Shown here one piece after another: positions 9,696-19,189 of a stretch of 64,000 nucleotides of DNA. The DNA lies in assembly GCA_015068025.1 (NCBI GenBank), contig SVLH01000003.1, positions 27,018 to 91,017 on the forward strand, given 5' to 3'. This DNA comes from Oscillospiraceae bacterium. GTDB taxonomy: Bacteria > Bacillota > Clostridia > Oscillospirales > Oscillospiraceae. The position numbers and the translations under genes are program-made. The notes under the pieces are model-generated. The model was not told the origin of the DNA, did not search any database, and saw only the letters and a list, made by a program, of their open reading frames with translations. Numbering within the stretch: position 1 is the first letter of the stretch; every line of letters starts with the position of its first letter.

Positions 9696-11702
9696 TCATG
9701 CCCGTTTGAACATCTTTTCCAGTTCGTATTTTGTCAGTTTCACCGCCACGGGGCGTCCGTGGGGGCAGTATTTCACTTCACCGCGCTGCACCTTTTCCAC
9801 CAGCACTTCCAGTTCCTTGCGGTCGCTGACCCAGCCGCCCTTGATGGCGGCCTTGCAGGCCATGGTGTGCAGCAGGTTTTCCCGCTTCTCGTTCAAATCG
9901 CGGCCACGGCGCAGGTTCTCCGCAAACTCCTCCAGCGTGGAGACGGTATCCGCCGCATCAATATCTGCCGGCACTTCCCGCACCAGAACGGCGCTGTCAC
10001 CGAAGTCCTCGCAGGCAAAGCCAAACTGTTCCAGCAGCGCCGCGTTTTCCAGCAGCAGCGCGCCGTCCTCACGGGTCAGTTCCGCCACGATGGGCGCAAG
10101 CAGGGTCTGCCGCATGGGCGGCTCGGCCGCGGCTTTCAGGCGATCAAAATTCACTCTCTCATGGGCGGCGTGCTTGTCGATGAGATAAACGCAGCCATCC
10201 TCGCTCTCGCAGACGATGTAGGTGTTCAGCACCTCACCGGCGATGCGCCAGGGGGCTTCTTGGCGCGGCTCAATGGTCTGCTGCTCCGGCAGCTCCAAGG
10301 TTTCCTGCGGAATGGCAGGGATGATGGGTCTGCGCTCCTGCACCGGCTGGGGACGGGGCGCTTCTTCTCGTTCCGGTTTCAGGGCGGGAACGGGCTGTCC
10401 TGCGGCAGGGGCTTCCTCCTTCCGCCCCGTCACGGAGGCAGGAGGCTTGCCGAAGGCCGCGCCGGCGGGTTTTTCCAGCGGGCGGAAGGCCTGATAGCCG
10501 GCAGGCTTCTGCACGACATCCGCCACAGCAACAGACTTCTTCCGCTCGGTGTCCCAGACGGGCTTTTTCGGCGTCGCAGGGGCAGGCTGCACCGCCGGCT
10601 TTGCGGCAGGCTTCGCAGCTTCCTCCCGATAGGTTTTGGCATCCATGGTGCGGAAGAAATCACCCCGGGGATTCATGGCCTGCTCCACCGCTTTTACGGG
10701 TTCTGCCGTGCGGCCTCTGCCGTCCAGGCAGTCCATCACGGTGTGGTACACCGCATCGAACACTTCCTTTTCCCGGGCAAACTTCACCTGGGTCTTGGCG
10801 GGATGGACGTTGACATCCACCAGTTCCGCCGGCAGCGTCACGCACAGCACGCAGCCGGGGAATTTCCCCTTCATGATCTGATTGCGGTAGCCCTCCTCCA
10901 GCGCCGCCGTCAGCAGTTGGGACTTGATGAACCGGCCGTTGACGAAGAACACCTGCATGGATCGGGAACCGCGGCCCATCAGCGGTGCGGTGACGAAGCC
11001 CTTGACCTCCACCTCGCCGCCGCAGCCTTCCACGGCGACCAGAGATTTGGCAAAATCGCGGCCCAGCGCCGCGTACACGGCGGATTCCAGCTTTCCGTCG
11101 CCGGGGGTATGGAGGGTGTCCTGCCCGTCCTTGATAAATTTGAAGGAAATATCGGGGTGGGACAGCGCCAGATGCTGCATCAAGCCCGCCACGGCGGCGG
11201 TCTCGGCGCTGTCCTTTTTCATGAATTTCAAGCGGGCGGGGGTGTTGTAAAACAGGTCGCTCACCGTGATGGTGGTGCCCTCCGGCGCACCGCACTCCCG
11301 CACATCACCGGGGACGCCGCCCTCCAGATGGAGCGCCGCACCGCTTTGCGCACCGGTCTGGCGGCTCAAAATGTCCAGCCTGCTCACGGCAGAGATGGCC
11401 GCCAAGGCCTCGCCGCGGAAGCCCAGCGTACCGATCTTGCCCAGATCCTCGGCAGAGCGCATTTTGGACGTAGCGTGGCGCAGGAATGCCGTGGGCAGTT
11501 CCTCCGGCGCGATGCCGCAGCCGTTATCCGTCACACGGATCATACCCATACCGCCCCGCCGGATCTCCGTCACGATGGCGGTGGCGCCGGCATCGATGGC
11601 ATTCTCCACCAGTTCCTTGACCACGCTGGCAGGCCGTTCCACCACCTCACCGGCGGCGATCAGGTCTGCCACGTGGGGCGCAAGCTGCTGAATGTGTGGC
11701 AT
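9696..11702 (-). CDS. mutL: DNA mismatch repair protein MutL
   Basis: MPHIQQLAPHVADLIAAGEVVERPASVVKELVENAIDAGA; C-terminal CPHGRPV. Confidence 0.97.
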   Translation of the reverse strand: MPHIQQLAPHVADLIAAGEVVERPASVVKELVENAIDAGATAIVTEIRRGGMGMIRVTDNGCGIAPEELPTAFLRHATSKMRSAEDLGKIGTLGFRGEALAAISAVSRLDILSRQTGAQSGAALHLEGGVPGDVRECGAPEGTTITVSDLFYNTPARLKFMKKDSAETAAVAGLMQHLALSHPDISFKFIKDGQDTLHTPGDGKLESAVYAALGRDFAKSLVAVEGCGGEVEVKGFVTAPLMGRGSRSMQVFFVNGRFIKSQLLTAALEEGYRNQIMKGKFPGCVLCVTLPAELVDVNVHPAKTQVKFAREKEVFDAVYHTVMDCLDGRGRTAEPVKAVEQAMNPRGDFFRTMDAKTYREEAAKPAAKPAVQPAPATPKKPVWDTERKKSVAVADVVQKPAGYQAFRPLEKPAGAAFGKPPASVTGRKEEAPAAGQPVPALKPEREEAPRPQPVQERRPIIPAIPQETLELPEQQTIEPRQEAPWRIAGEVLNTYIVCESEDGCVYLIDKHAAHERVNFDRLKAAAEPPMRQTLLAPIVAELTREDGALLLENAALLEQFGFACEDFGDSAVLVREVPADIDAADTVSTLEEFAENLRRGRDLNEKRENLLHTMACKAAIKGGWVSDRKELEVLVEKVQRGEVKYCPHGRPVAVKLTKYELEKMFKRA

Positions 11703-11724
11703 AGGAAGCACCTCCCAAACGAAA

Positions 11725-12632
11725 TCAAAGGAGCATAGCAACGAGGGGAATCGTCACCATGGACAAAAGCGTGGAAAGCAGAATGACCTGCGTGATGCAG
11801 TCCACGTCGCCGCCGTACTGCAAACTCAGCATGGTACCGCTGATGGCAGAGGGCATACCGCCCTCCAACACGCCGACGCCCATCACCAGACTGTCCATAT
11901 GCAGCGGGCGCATGACCAGCAGCATCACCACCGGCAGCACCAGCAGGCGGATCAGGGAAAGGATCCAGATGCGGGGGGAGGTCAGCGCGCCCCGGATGGA
12001 TGTGTTGGCCAGCACGCTGCCCAGAACCACAAGGCTCATGGGCATAGCCGCCTCGCCCACAAAACTCACCGTATTGCCCACGAGGGCCGGAGCCTGCACG
12101 CCCACAAGGGCGATGACCAGACTGACGAAGGAGGCGATGACACAGGGAGAGAAGCTCTGTTTCAGACTGAATCGGCGCTGACCCGCCAGCAGCAGGGGCG
12201 CCATGGAGTAGTTCAGCAAATTGAAGGGCAGGTTCAGCAGCACGGCGTAAAACACCGCGCCGGCGCCGTACATCGTCTCAATGACGGGATAGCCCACAAA
12301 GGCGGTGTTGGGGAACATCATCACATAGCGCCACACGCCCTTCTGCTTGTCCGTTCCGCCCAGAAGGAGGGGAACGATCATCAGAAAGACGGCGCCCGTG
12401 CCGTAAAATACCAGGGACATTTTCAGCACTTCCAGAATGATACCCACGGAGGGCAGCTCCGTTCCGTTGGTCACAGAGGCCAGGATCTTGCAGGGCATCA
12501 GGAAGGTCAAAACCAGATTGGTGAGATAGCGGGTGGTCTCCTCGGAGAGGATTTTCATCTTCCGGGCGGCAAAGCCCACCGCCACAGCGAAGAAGATGAC
12601 CACCATCTGCTCCAGCGTATCAAAAAAACTCA
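11725..12632 (-). CDS. AEC family transporter
   Basis: 10-TM permease, MSFFDTLEQMVVIFFAVAVGFAARKMKILSEETTRYLTNLVLTFLMPC. Confidence 0.88.
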
Positions 12633-12650
12633 TGGGGGGTTTCCTTTCTT

Positions 12651-13355
12651 TCAGCTTCGCGCCCAGATGCTCAGCGCATTGGCAACGGCATGGATGGCAA
12701 AAGGCGACCAGAGGGTGCCGCTGTGGTCGTAGGCCCACGCCAGCACCAGCCCCGGCACCAGATACTGCACCATCAGCAGGAAATAGGTGATGTCCTGCTG
12801 CACCACCGCGAACTGCCACACGTGCAGCGCCGCAAAAAGCAGGCAGCTGATGAGATAGGCCATCAGGCGACTTCTCCCCTTCAGTCCGCCGAACACCAGC
12901 CCGCGGAACAGCACCTCCTCCACGAAAGGTGCCAGCAAAATCACGATCAGCAGGGTCACCCGGGGGGCGTCATTGACCTGTGCGGAGATGGTGGTGTCGT
13001 TGAGGTTGGTGCGGTTTTTCATGATGACGTTGGTCAGGCGGTACACCAGCTCATTGAGGCCGTACAGCGCCACCAGCCCCACCACCGCCGTGCGGCAGAC
13101 GCTGCCCAGATTGTCCAGAAAGCGGCGGGTGGTATTTCCGATGTAGCTGTGGAAGATGATGACGGTGGCGGCAAACAGGGCGTAATTGTAGATCATGTTC
13201 CGCATCGTCTGGGAGATGTCGGTTTTCAGCAGTTTTTCAGCAAGGTTGAAGGTCGGATTCGTGACGAATGGCAGCACCAGCAGATAGATCACGAAAAAGC
13301 ATACGCCGGCCACCTGCTCTCCTGCCGTCATGTATGCAGAAACTTTTTTCGCCAT
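12651..13355 (-). CDS. CPBP family intramembrane glutamic endopeptidase
   Basis: APFVEEVLFRGLVFGGL and HVWQF motif arrangement in TM segments. Confidence 0.88.
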   Translation of the reverse strand: MAKKVSAYMTAGEQVAGVCFFVIYLLVLPFVTNPTFNLAEKLLKTDISQTMRNMIYNYALFAATVIIFHSYIGNTTRRFLDNLGSVCRTAVVGLVALYGLNELVYRLTNVIMKNRTNLNDTTISAQVNDAPRVTLLIVILLAPFVEEVLFRGLVFGGLKGRSRLMAYLISCLLFAALHVWQFAVVQQDITYFLLMVQYLVPGLVLAWAYDHSGTLWSPFAIHAVANALSIWARS

Positions 13356-13371
13356 AGAAGCACCTCCCCTT

Positions 13372-15975
13372 TCAGGTCAATTTCTGTTTCAATTCGTAAA
13401 GGAATTGCATCGCCTCAATGGGCGTGAGGGTGTCGGGTTGGCAGCGGCGCAGCGCATCCAGCACCTCACCCTCGCCGATGGCATCCAGAGAGACCTGTTC
13501 CGTCTCCTGCCGGGGGGCGGTGTACTGCACGCCGTTTTCTTCCTCCAGTTCCTTCAGAACCGTCTTGGCTCGCTGCACCACCTTGTCCGGCAGGCCCGCC
13601 AACCTGGCCACTTCGATGCCGTAGCTGCGGTCGGCGCCGCCGGGGATGATCTTGCGCAGGAAGATGATGTCCTCGCCCCGGGTCTTGATGGCGATGTTGT
13701 AATTCACGGTGCCGGGCAGGGTGTTTTCCAACTCCGTCAGCTCGTGGTAATGGGTGGCAAACAGGGTCTTGGCGCCCAGCAGCTTCCGGTCGGCGCAGTA
13801 TTCCAGCACCGCGCGGGCAATGGACATGCCGTCAAAGGTGGAGGTACCCCGGCCAATCTCATCCAGGATCAGCAGAGAATTCTTCGTGGCGTGGCGCAGA
13901 ATATCCGCCACCTCCGTCATCTCCACCATAAAGGTGGACTGACCGGCGGAAAGGTCGTCGCTGGCGCCGATGCGGGTGAAGATGCGGTCCGTCACGCCGA
14001 TGCGGGCGTATTTGGCCGGCACGAAGCAGCCCATCTGCGCCATCAGAACGATCAGCGCCACCTGACGCATGTAGGTGGATTTACCCGCCATGTTGGGGCC
14101 GGTGATAATGGCCACCCGGTCGTCCTTTTCACCCATAAAGGTGTCGTTGGGGACGAACAGGCTGTCTTTCAGCACCTTTTCCACCACGGGGTGGCGTCCC
14201 TCCCGGATCTCGATGACGCCGGATTCGTCCACTTCGGGGCGGCAGTAATTGTTCCGCACGGCTACGGAGGCAAAGGACGCCAGTGCGTCCGCCTCGGCCA
14301 CCACGGCCGCCGTCTGCTGGATACGGACTGCGGCGGCGGAGATCTCCTGCCGCAAGGCGGTGAACAGCTCGTATTCCAGCGCCACCACGCGATCGGACGC
14401 CGTCAGGATCTCGTGTTCCAGTTCCTTCAGGTCCTGGGTGATAAAGCGCTCGCCGCCCACCAGCGTCTGCTTGCGGATATAGGTTTCGGGCACCTGCTCC
14501 TTGAAGGAGTTGGACACCTCGATGTAGTAGCCAAAGACTTTGTTGAAGCCGATTTTCAGGGTGCGGATGCCGGTGCGCTCCTTCTCCTGTGCCTCCATTT
14601 CGGCAATGACGCCCTTGCCGCCCTTGAGGATGTGGCGCAGGCGGTCCACTTCTTCGTCGAAGCCGTCCCGGATGAAGCCGCCCTCTCGAACGGAGAAGGG
14701 AGGCTCGTCGCAGATGGTCTCGGCGATCCGTACGCCCAGATCGTCCAGCGTGTCCAGCGCCGCCGTCAGTTCAGCGAGGCGGCGGTCGTTCAGAGCGGCA
14801 AGCTGCGCCTTTATCTCCGGCAGTTTTTCGATGGCGGCGCGGAGTGAGGCCATATCCCGTCCGCCGGCGGTGCCGTAGACGATGCGGCCGATCAGGCGCT
14901 CCATGTCGCCAAGGCCGGTCATGGCAGCGATCAGCTCCTCGCGGACGATGGTGTTGTCCACCAGCGCGCCCACGGCGGAGAGGCGGCGGGAAATGGCGGT
15001 GACGGACAGCAGCGGGCGCTCCAGCCAGCTTCGGATGCAGCGGCCGCCCATGGGGGTTTTCGTCTTGTCCAGCACCCAGAGGAGACTGCCCTTCTTCTCC
15101 TTGCCCCGGAGGGTCTCCGTCAGCTCCAGATTGCGGCGGGCAGTCAGGTCCAGCTCCATAAAGCGGCCCTGCTCGTAGTAGTCCAGGTCGTTGATGTGGG
15201 ACAGGTCAGTCTTTTGGGTCTCGTATAAGTAATGCAGCAATCCGCCCAGCGCCATGGCAGCGGCGGGATTGCCGGCAGGCAGGTTTTTCTGTGCCTCCTC
15301 GCCGAACTGGCGGCGGATGTTCTTCTCGGCCTCGTTCAGCAGGAAGCGGCGCTCGCCGCCGTTTTCGATGCGGCATCGAAATTTCTCCCGCAGGGTCTCC
15401 GTCAGCGCGGCTTCAGAGAAGGCGCCGTCGTTCAAAATGGCTTCCACGGGGTTGAAGCGGCCCAGCTCGTTGATGACATGCTCCACGGCCTCTTTGCTGG
15501 CGAAGGCAGTGAGATGGGCCTTGCCGGTGGTAATGTCGCAGAAGGCCACGCCGGCACCGCGGGAATCCAGATAAATGCCGCAGATGAAGTTGCCGGCCTT
15601 GTCGTCAAGACAGGCGGCGTCGATGACCGTGCCGGGGGTGACCACACGGATGATGTCCCGCTTCACCAGCCCCTTGGCCGTTGCCGGGTCTTCCACCTGC
15701 TCGCAGATGGCCACCTTGTAGCCCTTGGCAATGAGGCGGGCGATATAGGCTTCGCTGGCGTGGTAGGGGATGCCGCACATGGGCATCTTTTCCTCGGCGC
15801 TCTTTTTCGGATCCTTGTCCCGGGTGGTCAGGGTCAGATCCAGTTCCCGGGACGCCGTGCGGGCGTCATCAGAAAACATCTCATAGAAGTCGCCCAGCCG
15901 GAAAAACAGGATGGAATCCGGGTTGTTGGCCTTGATCTCCAGATATTGTTTCATCATGGGGGTCAGCTCCGCCAT
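13372..15975 (-). CDS. mutS: DNA mismatch repair protein MutS
   Basis: MAELTPMMKQYLEIKANNPDSILFFRLGDFYEMF; ITGPNMAGKSTYMRQVALIVLMAQ; LDEIGRGTSTFDG. Confidence 0.98.
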   Translation of the reverse strand: MAELTPMMKQYLEIKANNPDSILFFRLGDFYEMFSDDARTASRELDLTLTTRDKDPKKSAEEKMPMCGIPYHASEAYIARLIAKGYKVAICEQVEDPATAKGLVKRDIIRVVTPGTVIDAACLDDKAGNFICGIYLDSRGAGVAFCDITTGKAHLTAFASKEAVEHVINELGRFNPVEAILNDGAFSEAALTETLREKFRCRIENGGERRFLLNEAEKNIRRQFGEEAQKNLPAGNPAAAMALGGLLHYLYETQKTDLSHINDLDYYEQGRFMELDLTARRNLELTETLRGKEKKGSLLWVLDKTKTPMGGRCIRSWLERPLLSVTAISRRLSAVGALVDNTIVREELIAAMTGLGDMERLIGRIVYGTAGGRDMASLRAAIEKLPEIKAQLAALNDRRLAELTAALDTLDDLGVRIAETICDEPPFSVREGGFIRDGFDEEVDRLRHILKGGKGVIAEMEAQEKERTGIRTLKIGFNKVFGYYIEVSNSFKEQVPETYIRKQTLVGGERFITQDLKELEHEILTASDRVVALEYELFTALRQEISAAAVRIQQTAAVVAEADALASFASVAVRNNYCRPEVDESGVIEIREGRHPVVEKVLKDSLFVPNDTFMGEKDDRVAIITGPNMAGKSTYMRQVALIVLMAQMGCFVPAKYARIGVTDRIFTRIGASDDLSAGQSTFMVEMTEVADILRHATKNSLLILDEIGRGTSTFDGMSIARAVLEYCADRKLLGAKTLFATHYHELTELENTLPGTVNYNIAIKTRGEDIIFLRKIIPGGADRSYGIEVARLAGLPDKVVQRAKTVLKELEEENGVQYTAPRQETEQVSLDAIGEGEVLDALRRCQPDTLTPIEAMQFLYELKQKLT

Positions 15976-16020
15976 GGTCTCACCTCGCTGTCGTTTTCTT
16001 TTCCCCTCCGGGAGGGAAGT

Positions 16021-16139
16021 CCAAAGGGGAGGGGCCGCAGCCCCGTCTCTTTGTGTCGGTTCAAGGGGGGCGGGGGGGAAATCGAAATCCCCCCGGGTTT
16101 CTCTTTTGGGTGCGGGGATTTTCTCTTTTCAAAAGAGAA
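16021..16139 (+). repeat. Dispersed intergenic hairpin repeat, copy A
   Basis: CCAAAGGGGAGGGGC...CTCTTTGTGTCGGTTCAAGGGGG...CGGGGGGAAATCGAAATCCCCCCGGGTTTCTCTT...TTCTCTTTTCAAAAGAGAA; near-identical to 34578-34697. Confidence 0.8.
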
Positions 16140-16151
16140 AATCTCCGCAAA

Positions 16152-16352
16152 TCAGCGCTCTCTGCAAACCAGCTCGTCCAGAGAGATCTGGTAAAAGTCC
16201 GCAAGGGCGATCAGCGTGGACAGCGTCGGCTCCCTCTCGCCATATTCATAGCGCTGATAGGTGTGTACGCCCAACGTTAACTGCTTTGCCAATTCTTCTT
16301 GGGAAAGACCTCTTCCTTTTCGCAGTTTCAAAAGATGCTCCGAAAATGTCAT
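16152..16352 (-). CDS. Small XRE-family HTH regulator
   Basis: LRKGRGLSQEELAKQLTLGVHTYQRYEYGEREPTLSTLIALADFYQISLDELV. Confidence 0.9.
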   Translation of the reverse strand: MTFSEHLLKLRKGRGLSQEELAKQLTLGVHTYQRYEYGEREPTLSTLIALADFYQISLDELVCRER

Positions 16353-16364
16353 AGCGTTCTCCTC

Positions 16365-16421
16365 TTGACATTCCCGAACGGGAATGGTATTATCATATCA
16401 AATCTATTCCCGTTTGGGAAT
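16365..16421 (+). promoter_or_regulatory. Promoter TTGACA-N17-TATTAT with two palindromic operators
   Basis: -35 16365-16370, -10 16388-16393; operators ATTCCCGAACGGGAAT (16370-16385) and ATTCCCGTTTGGGAAT (16406-16421). Confidence 0.75.
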
Positions 16422-16437
16422 ATTCTGGGAGCGTTTT

Positions 16438-16683
16438 ATGGAAGATTATATCGACGCCCTGCTGCTGTATCTGGACGAGCAGCGCTCGTCCGTGATGAGC
16501 GGCGAATACGTTTCCCGCCTTGCACGGGAGGAGGCGGCTGCCGAAGCCCTGTGCCGCACCTTCACAGAAGAACAGCGCCAGCTCTTTCTCTCTTACGACA
16601 ATGCCAGAAGCGCCACCGCCTCCGCCGCAGAGGACGAATACGCCCGCGCCGCCTTTCTTCTGGCAAAGGAGATCTTTTCTTAA
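16438..16683 (+). CDS. Small hypothetical protein (81 aa) divergent from the XRE gene
   Basis: MEDYIDALLLYLDEQRSSVMSGEYVSRLAREEAAAEAL...; GGGAG SD and upstream promoter. Confidence 0.72.
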   Translation: MEDYIDALLLYLDEQRSSVMSGEYVSRLAREEAAAEALCRTFTEEQRQLFLSYDNARSATASAAEDEYARAAFLLAKEIFS

Positions 16684-18107
16684 ACCGTTTCGCCGTACAG
16701 CGCCCAGGTGTTGCTGCCTGTGATCTTCACGTCCACGAACTGCCCCAGCAGGCTTTCGTCACCCTTGAGCCGCACCAGACGGTTGCCCTCGGTACGGGAG
16801 GCAAGGGGGAAGTCCGGATCGTCGCTCCTGCCGTCCACCAGCACGCGGACGGTTTTGCCGATATACGCGGCGTGGAGCTTGGCGCTCATCGCGTTCTGCA
16901 CCTCCAGCAGCTTGTCGAACCACTTCTGCTTCTCCTGCCGGGTGGCAGGGTCAGGCATCTCCGCCGCCTTCGTGCCGGGGCGGGGAGAATAAATGAAGGT
17001 AAACAGGGCGTCGAAGCCCACCTCCTCCACCAGAGAAACGGTGTCCATCGCCTCCGCCTCCGTTTCGCCGGGGAAGCCGATGATGACGTCGCTGGTCAGC
17101 ACCAGATCCGGCATGACGGATTTGGCATAGCGGATGAGGTCGAGATACTGTTCCCGGGTGTAGCGGCGGTTCATCTCTTTGAGCACCCGGTCATTGCCGG
17201 ACTGGAAGGGCAGGTGCAGCTGGTGCGCCACATGCTTACTGGCCGCCATCGTATCAAAGAGCTTCTTTGTGGCGTCCTTGGGATGGCTGGACATGAAGCG
17301 GATGAGATACTCGCCCTCGATCTTGTCGATCTCGGCCAGAAGGTCGGCAAAGTCATAGCCGATACCCAGATCGTTGCCGTAGGAGTTGACGTTCTGACCC
17401 AGCAGGGTGATGTCTTTGTGCCCGGCGGACACCAGCTCCCGCACTTCCTCGATGACGCACTGGGGGTCGCGGCTGCGCTCCCGGCCCCGGACGTAGGGCA
17501 CGATGCAGTAGGAGCAGAAGTTGTTGCAGCCGTACATGATGGACACCCAAGCCTTGACGCCCTTTTCCCGGACGACGGGAATGCCCTCGGCGATGGTGCC
17601 GTGCTCGTCATCCACAGAGAACACGCGCTTGCGGCTCTTGTATACCTGCCACAGCAGCTCCGGGAATTTCCAGAGGGCGTGGGGGCCAAAGACGAGATTT
17701 ACCAGCGGATAGGACTTCTTGATTCGCTCGGAGACCCGCTGCTCCTGCGCCATGCAACCGCACAGGCAGATGACCATCTCCGGATTCTCTTTTTTTGCGT
17801 GGGTCAGGGCGCCCAGATTGCCGAAGACCCGATCCTCGGCATGCTCGCGGACAGCACAGGTGTTCAGAATGACCAGATCGGCCTCCTCCGCCTTGTCGGT
17901 GAAGGTGAAGCCGCACACTTCCAGCATACCCATGAGTTTCTGGCCGTCGGCCACGTTTTGCTGGCAGCCGAAGGTGTCGATACAGGCCACGGGATGCGCC
18001 TCCCGGGCGGCAAACATATCAAATATTTTTTGTTCAAAGTCCCGCTGGCGGGCAAGGTCCGCCTCGCTGACCAGTACGTTGTTCCGTTCCAAGACATAAT
18101 CCTCCAA
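16680..18107 (-). CDS. miaB: tRNA-2-methylthio-N6-dimethylallyladenosine synthase
   Basis: ACIDTFGCQQNVADGQKL; SIMYGCNNFCSYCIVPYVRGRERSR radical-SAM motif. Confidence 0.96.
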   Translation of the reverse strand: MEDYVLERNNVLVSEADLARQRDFEQKIFDMFAAREAHPVACIDTFGCQQNVADGQKLMGMLEVCGFTFTDKAEEADLVILNTCAVREHAEDRVFGNLGALTHAKKENPEMVICLCGCMAQEQRVSERIKKSYPLVNLVFGPHALWKFPELLWQVYKSRKRVFSVDDEHGTIAEGIPVVREKGVKAWVSIMYGCNNFCSYCIVPYVRGRERSRDPQCVIEEVRELVSAGHKDITLLGQNVNSYGNDLGIGYDFADLLAEIDKIEGEYLIRFMSSHPKDATKKLFDTMAASKHVAHQLHLPFQSGNDRVLKEMNRRYTREQYLDLIRYAKSVMPDLVLTSDVIIGFPGETEAEAMDTVSLVEEVGFDALFTFIYSPRPGTKAAEMPDPATRQEKQKWFDKLLEVQNAMSAKLHAAYIGKTVRVLVDGRSDDPDFPLASRTEGNRLVRLKGDESLLGQFVDVKITGSNTWALYGETV

Positions 18108-18212
18108 GTTAAGATACTATATCTATAATAACATACCACATTCCACGGCAAAGTACAAGAAAAAAGAGTTTCCGGCAAAGCGCACTCTCTCCCCCTGTTT
18201 TCCGGCAAAAGG

Positions 18213-18289
18213 GCGCAAAAAAGCCGCCGCGAGTTCCCTCGCAGCGGCCCAACATATTCAGTATAGCAGAGGTCGACCTCTTCTGTCAA
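18213..18289 (-). promoter_or_regulatory. Promoter with palindromic operator followed at once by a terminator hairpin
   Basis: - strand TTGACA (18284-18289), N18, TATACT (18260-18265); perfect palindrome AGAGGTCGACCTCT 18268-18281 in the spacer; GCCGCTGCGAG..CTCGCGGCGGC + TTTTTT at 18213-18249. Confidence 0.6.
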
Positions 18290-18384
18290 TGCCCGGGAAC
18301 GGATTTCTCCGTTTTCCACGATTCGGGCCGCGCAGGTTTATGCGCTATCCCATCTTGTGCAAACCCCCCGGCCATGCTATATTA

Positions 18385-18557
18385 TAATCAGAAAGGGTGA
18401 TTCCAATGTACAGGTAAATCTCCCCGACTTTTCAATAGATCGGAAAGTCCACCCCGCAGAAAGAGAGGTTAAACGATGTTAGATATTAAGAATTCAGAGA
18501 AATGACCCTTGACCGTATGAGAGACAACGTACCGGTCAAGGGTCATTTCTTTTTTTG
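18385..18557 (+). ncRNA. Candidate stand-alone structured small RNA with intrinsic terminator
   Basis: TATATTATAAT -10-like box at about 18378-18388; nested stems GGGTG/CACCC and GACTTT/AAAGTC; perfect 16-bp terminator stem 18500-18515/18533-18548 plus T7; no + strand gene downstream. Confidence 0.55.
18476..18505 (+). CDS. Possible 9-aa peptide MLDIKNSEK inside the small RNA
   Basis: AGAGAGG SD 7 nt upstream of ATG; stop codon inside the 5' arm of the terminator. Confidence 0.35.
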   Translation: MLDIKNSEK

Positions 18558-18627
18558 CTTTTTTCGCCTGAAAGGGCGTTTTTTTATGTCTTTTTCGCCG
18601 GAAGCAAGCGGTGATCGGGCGAGCCGT

Positions 18628-19140
18628 TCACCTGACCGCCTGCACCTGTTTGCCTGTGGCCGCCTCAATGAAACGGCGAAACGCGTCCGCGGTGCCGCCC
18701 TGCAGCGTCCGTTTGTCGTACAACTGCGCGTGGCTGGCGCTGAAAATAAATACAAAGAAGTCGGCCGTTTCCGCGATGACGGCGATTTTTTCGTAATTCC
18801 ACTCGGATCTGCCGAGTTCCGTGGTGGACGCAAATCCGCTTTCGGAAAAGACCGACACAGCCCTTTCGGTGCCAGCAAGCAGCCGCTTTTTGGCGATGGC
18901 TCCGTTGAGCCTGTCCTCAAAAAGCAGCGAGGCCAAAACCGCCAGGAGCGCGAGAGACGTAACAACGGCGCGGAAATCAAAGGCGGAGGCCTTTACCATC
19001 AGCAGCAGGCCAAAGGCGATCACGATCCAGCCAACAATGTGAGAACGGCGGCTGTGCTTTTTCCGGATCGTCTTTCGCAACGCTTTCGCCATAGCAGTCA
19101 ATGCTTTGGCGTTGTATTCCGTTTCAAAGGTAAATTGCAT
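18628..19140 (-). CDS. YcxB-like membrane protein
   Basis: MQFTFETEYNAKALTAM..., two central TM segments, YEKIAVIAETADFFVFIFSASHAQLYDKRTL. Confidence 0.65.
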   Translation of the reverse strand: MQFTFETEYNAKALTAMAKALRKTIRKKHSRRSHIVGWIVIAFGLLLMVKASAFDFRAVVTSLALLAVLASLLFEDRLNGAIAKKRLLAGTERAVSVFSESGFASTTELGRSEWNYEKIAVIAETADFFVFIFSASHAQLYDKRTLQGGTADAFRRFIEAATGKQVQAVR

Positions 19141-19189
19141 CGTGTTGTCCTCCTTTTTCGTTCTCTTTCAGCAGGTAAAACCCGAGGCG

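Noticed and set aside
9669-11738. 689-aa + strand ORF antisense to mutL
   Set aside because: mutL motifs are on the - strand; the + frame has no recognisable domains.
18476-18505. MLDIKNSEK as a decayed serS copy
   Set aside because: Only five residues match and no further serS similarity follows; not enough to claim a relic.
18500-18548. Considered as a CRISPR repeat or transposon end because of its perfect inverted repeat
   Set aside because: Single hairpin with a T-run, no repeated units or transposase; best explained as a terminator.
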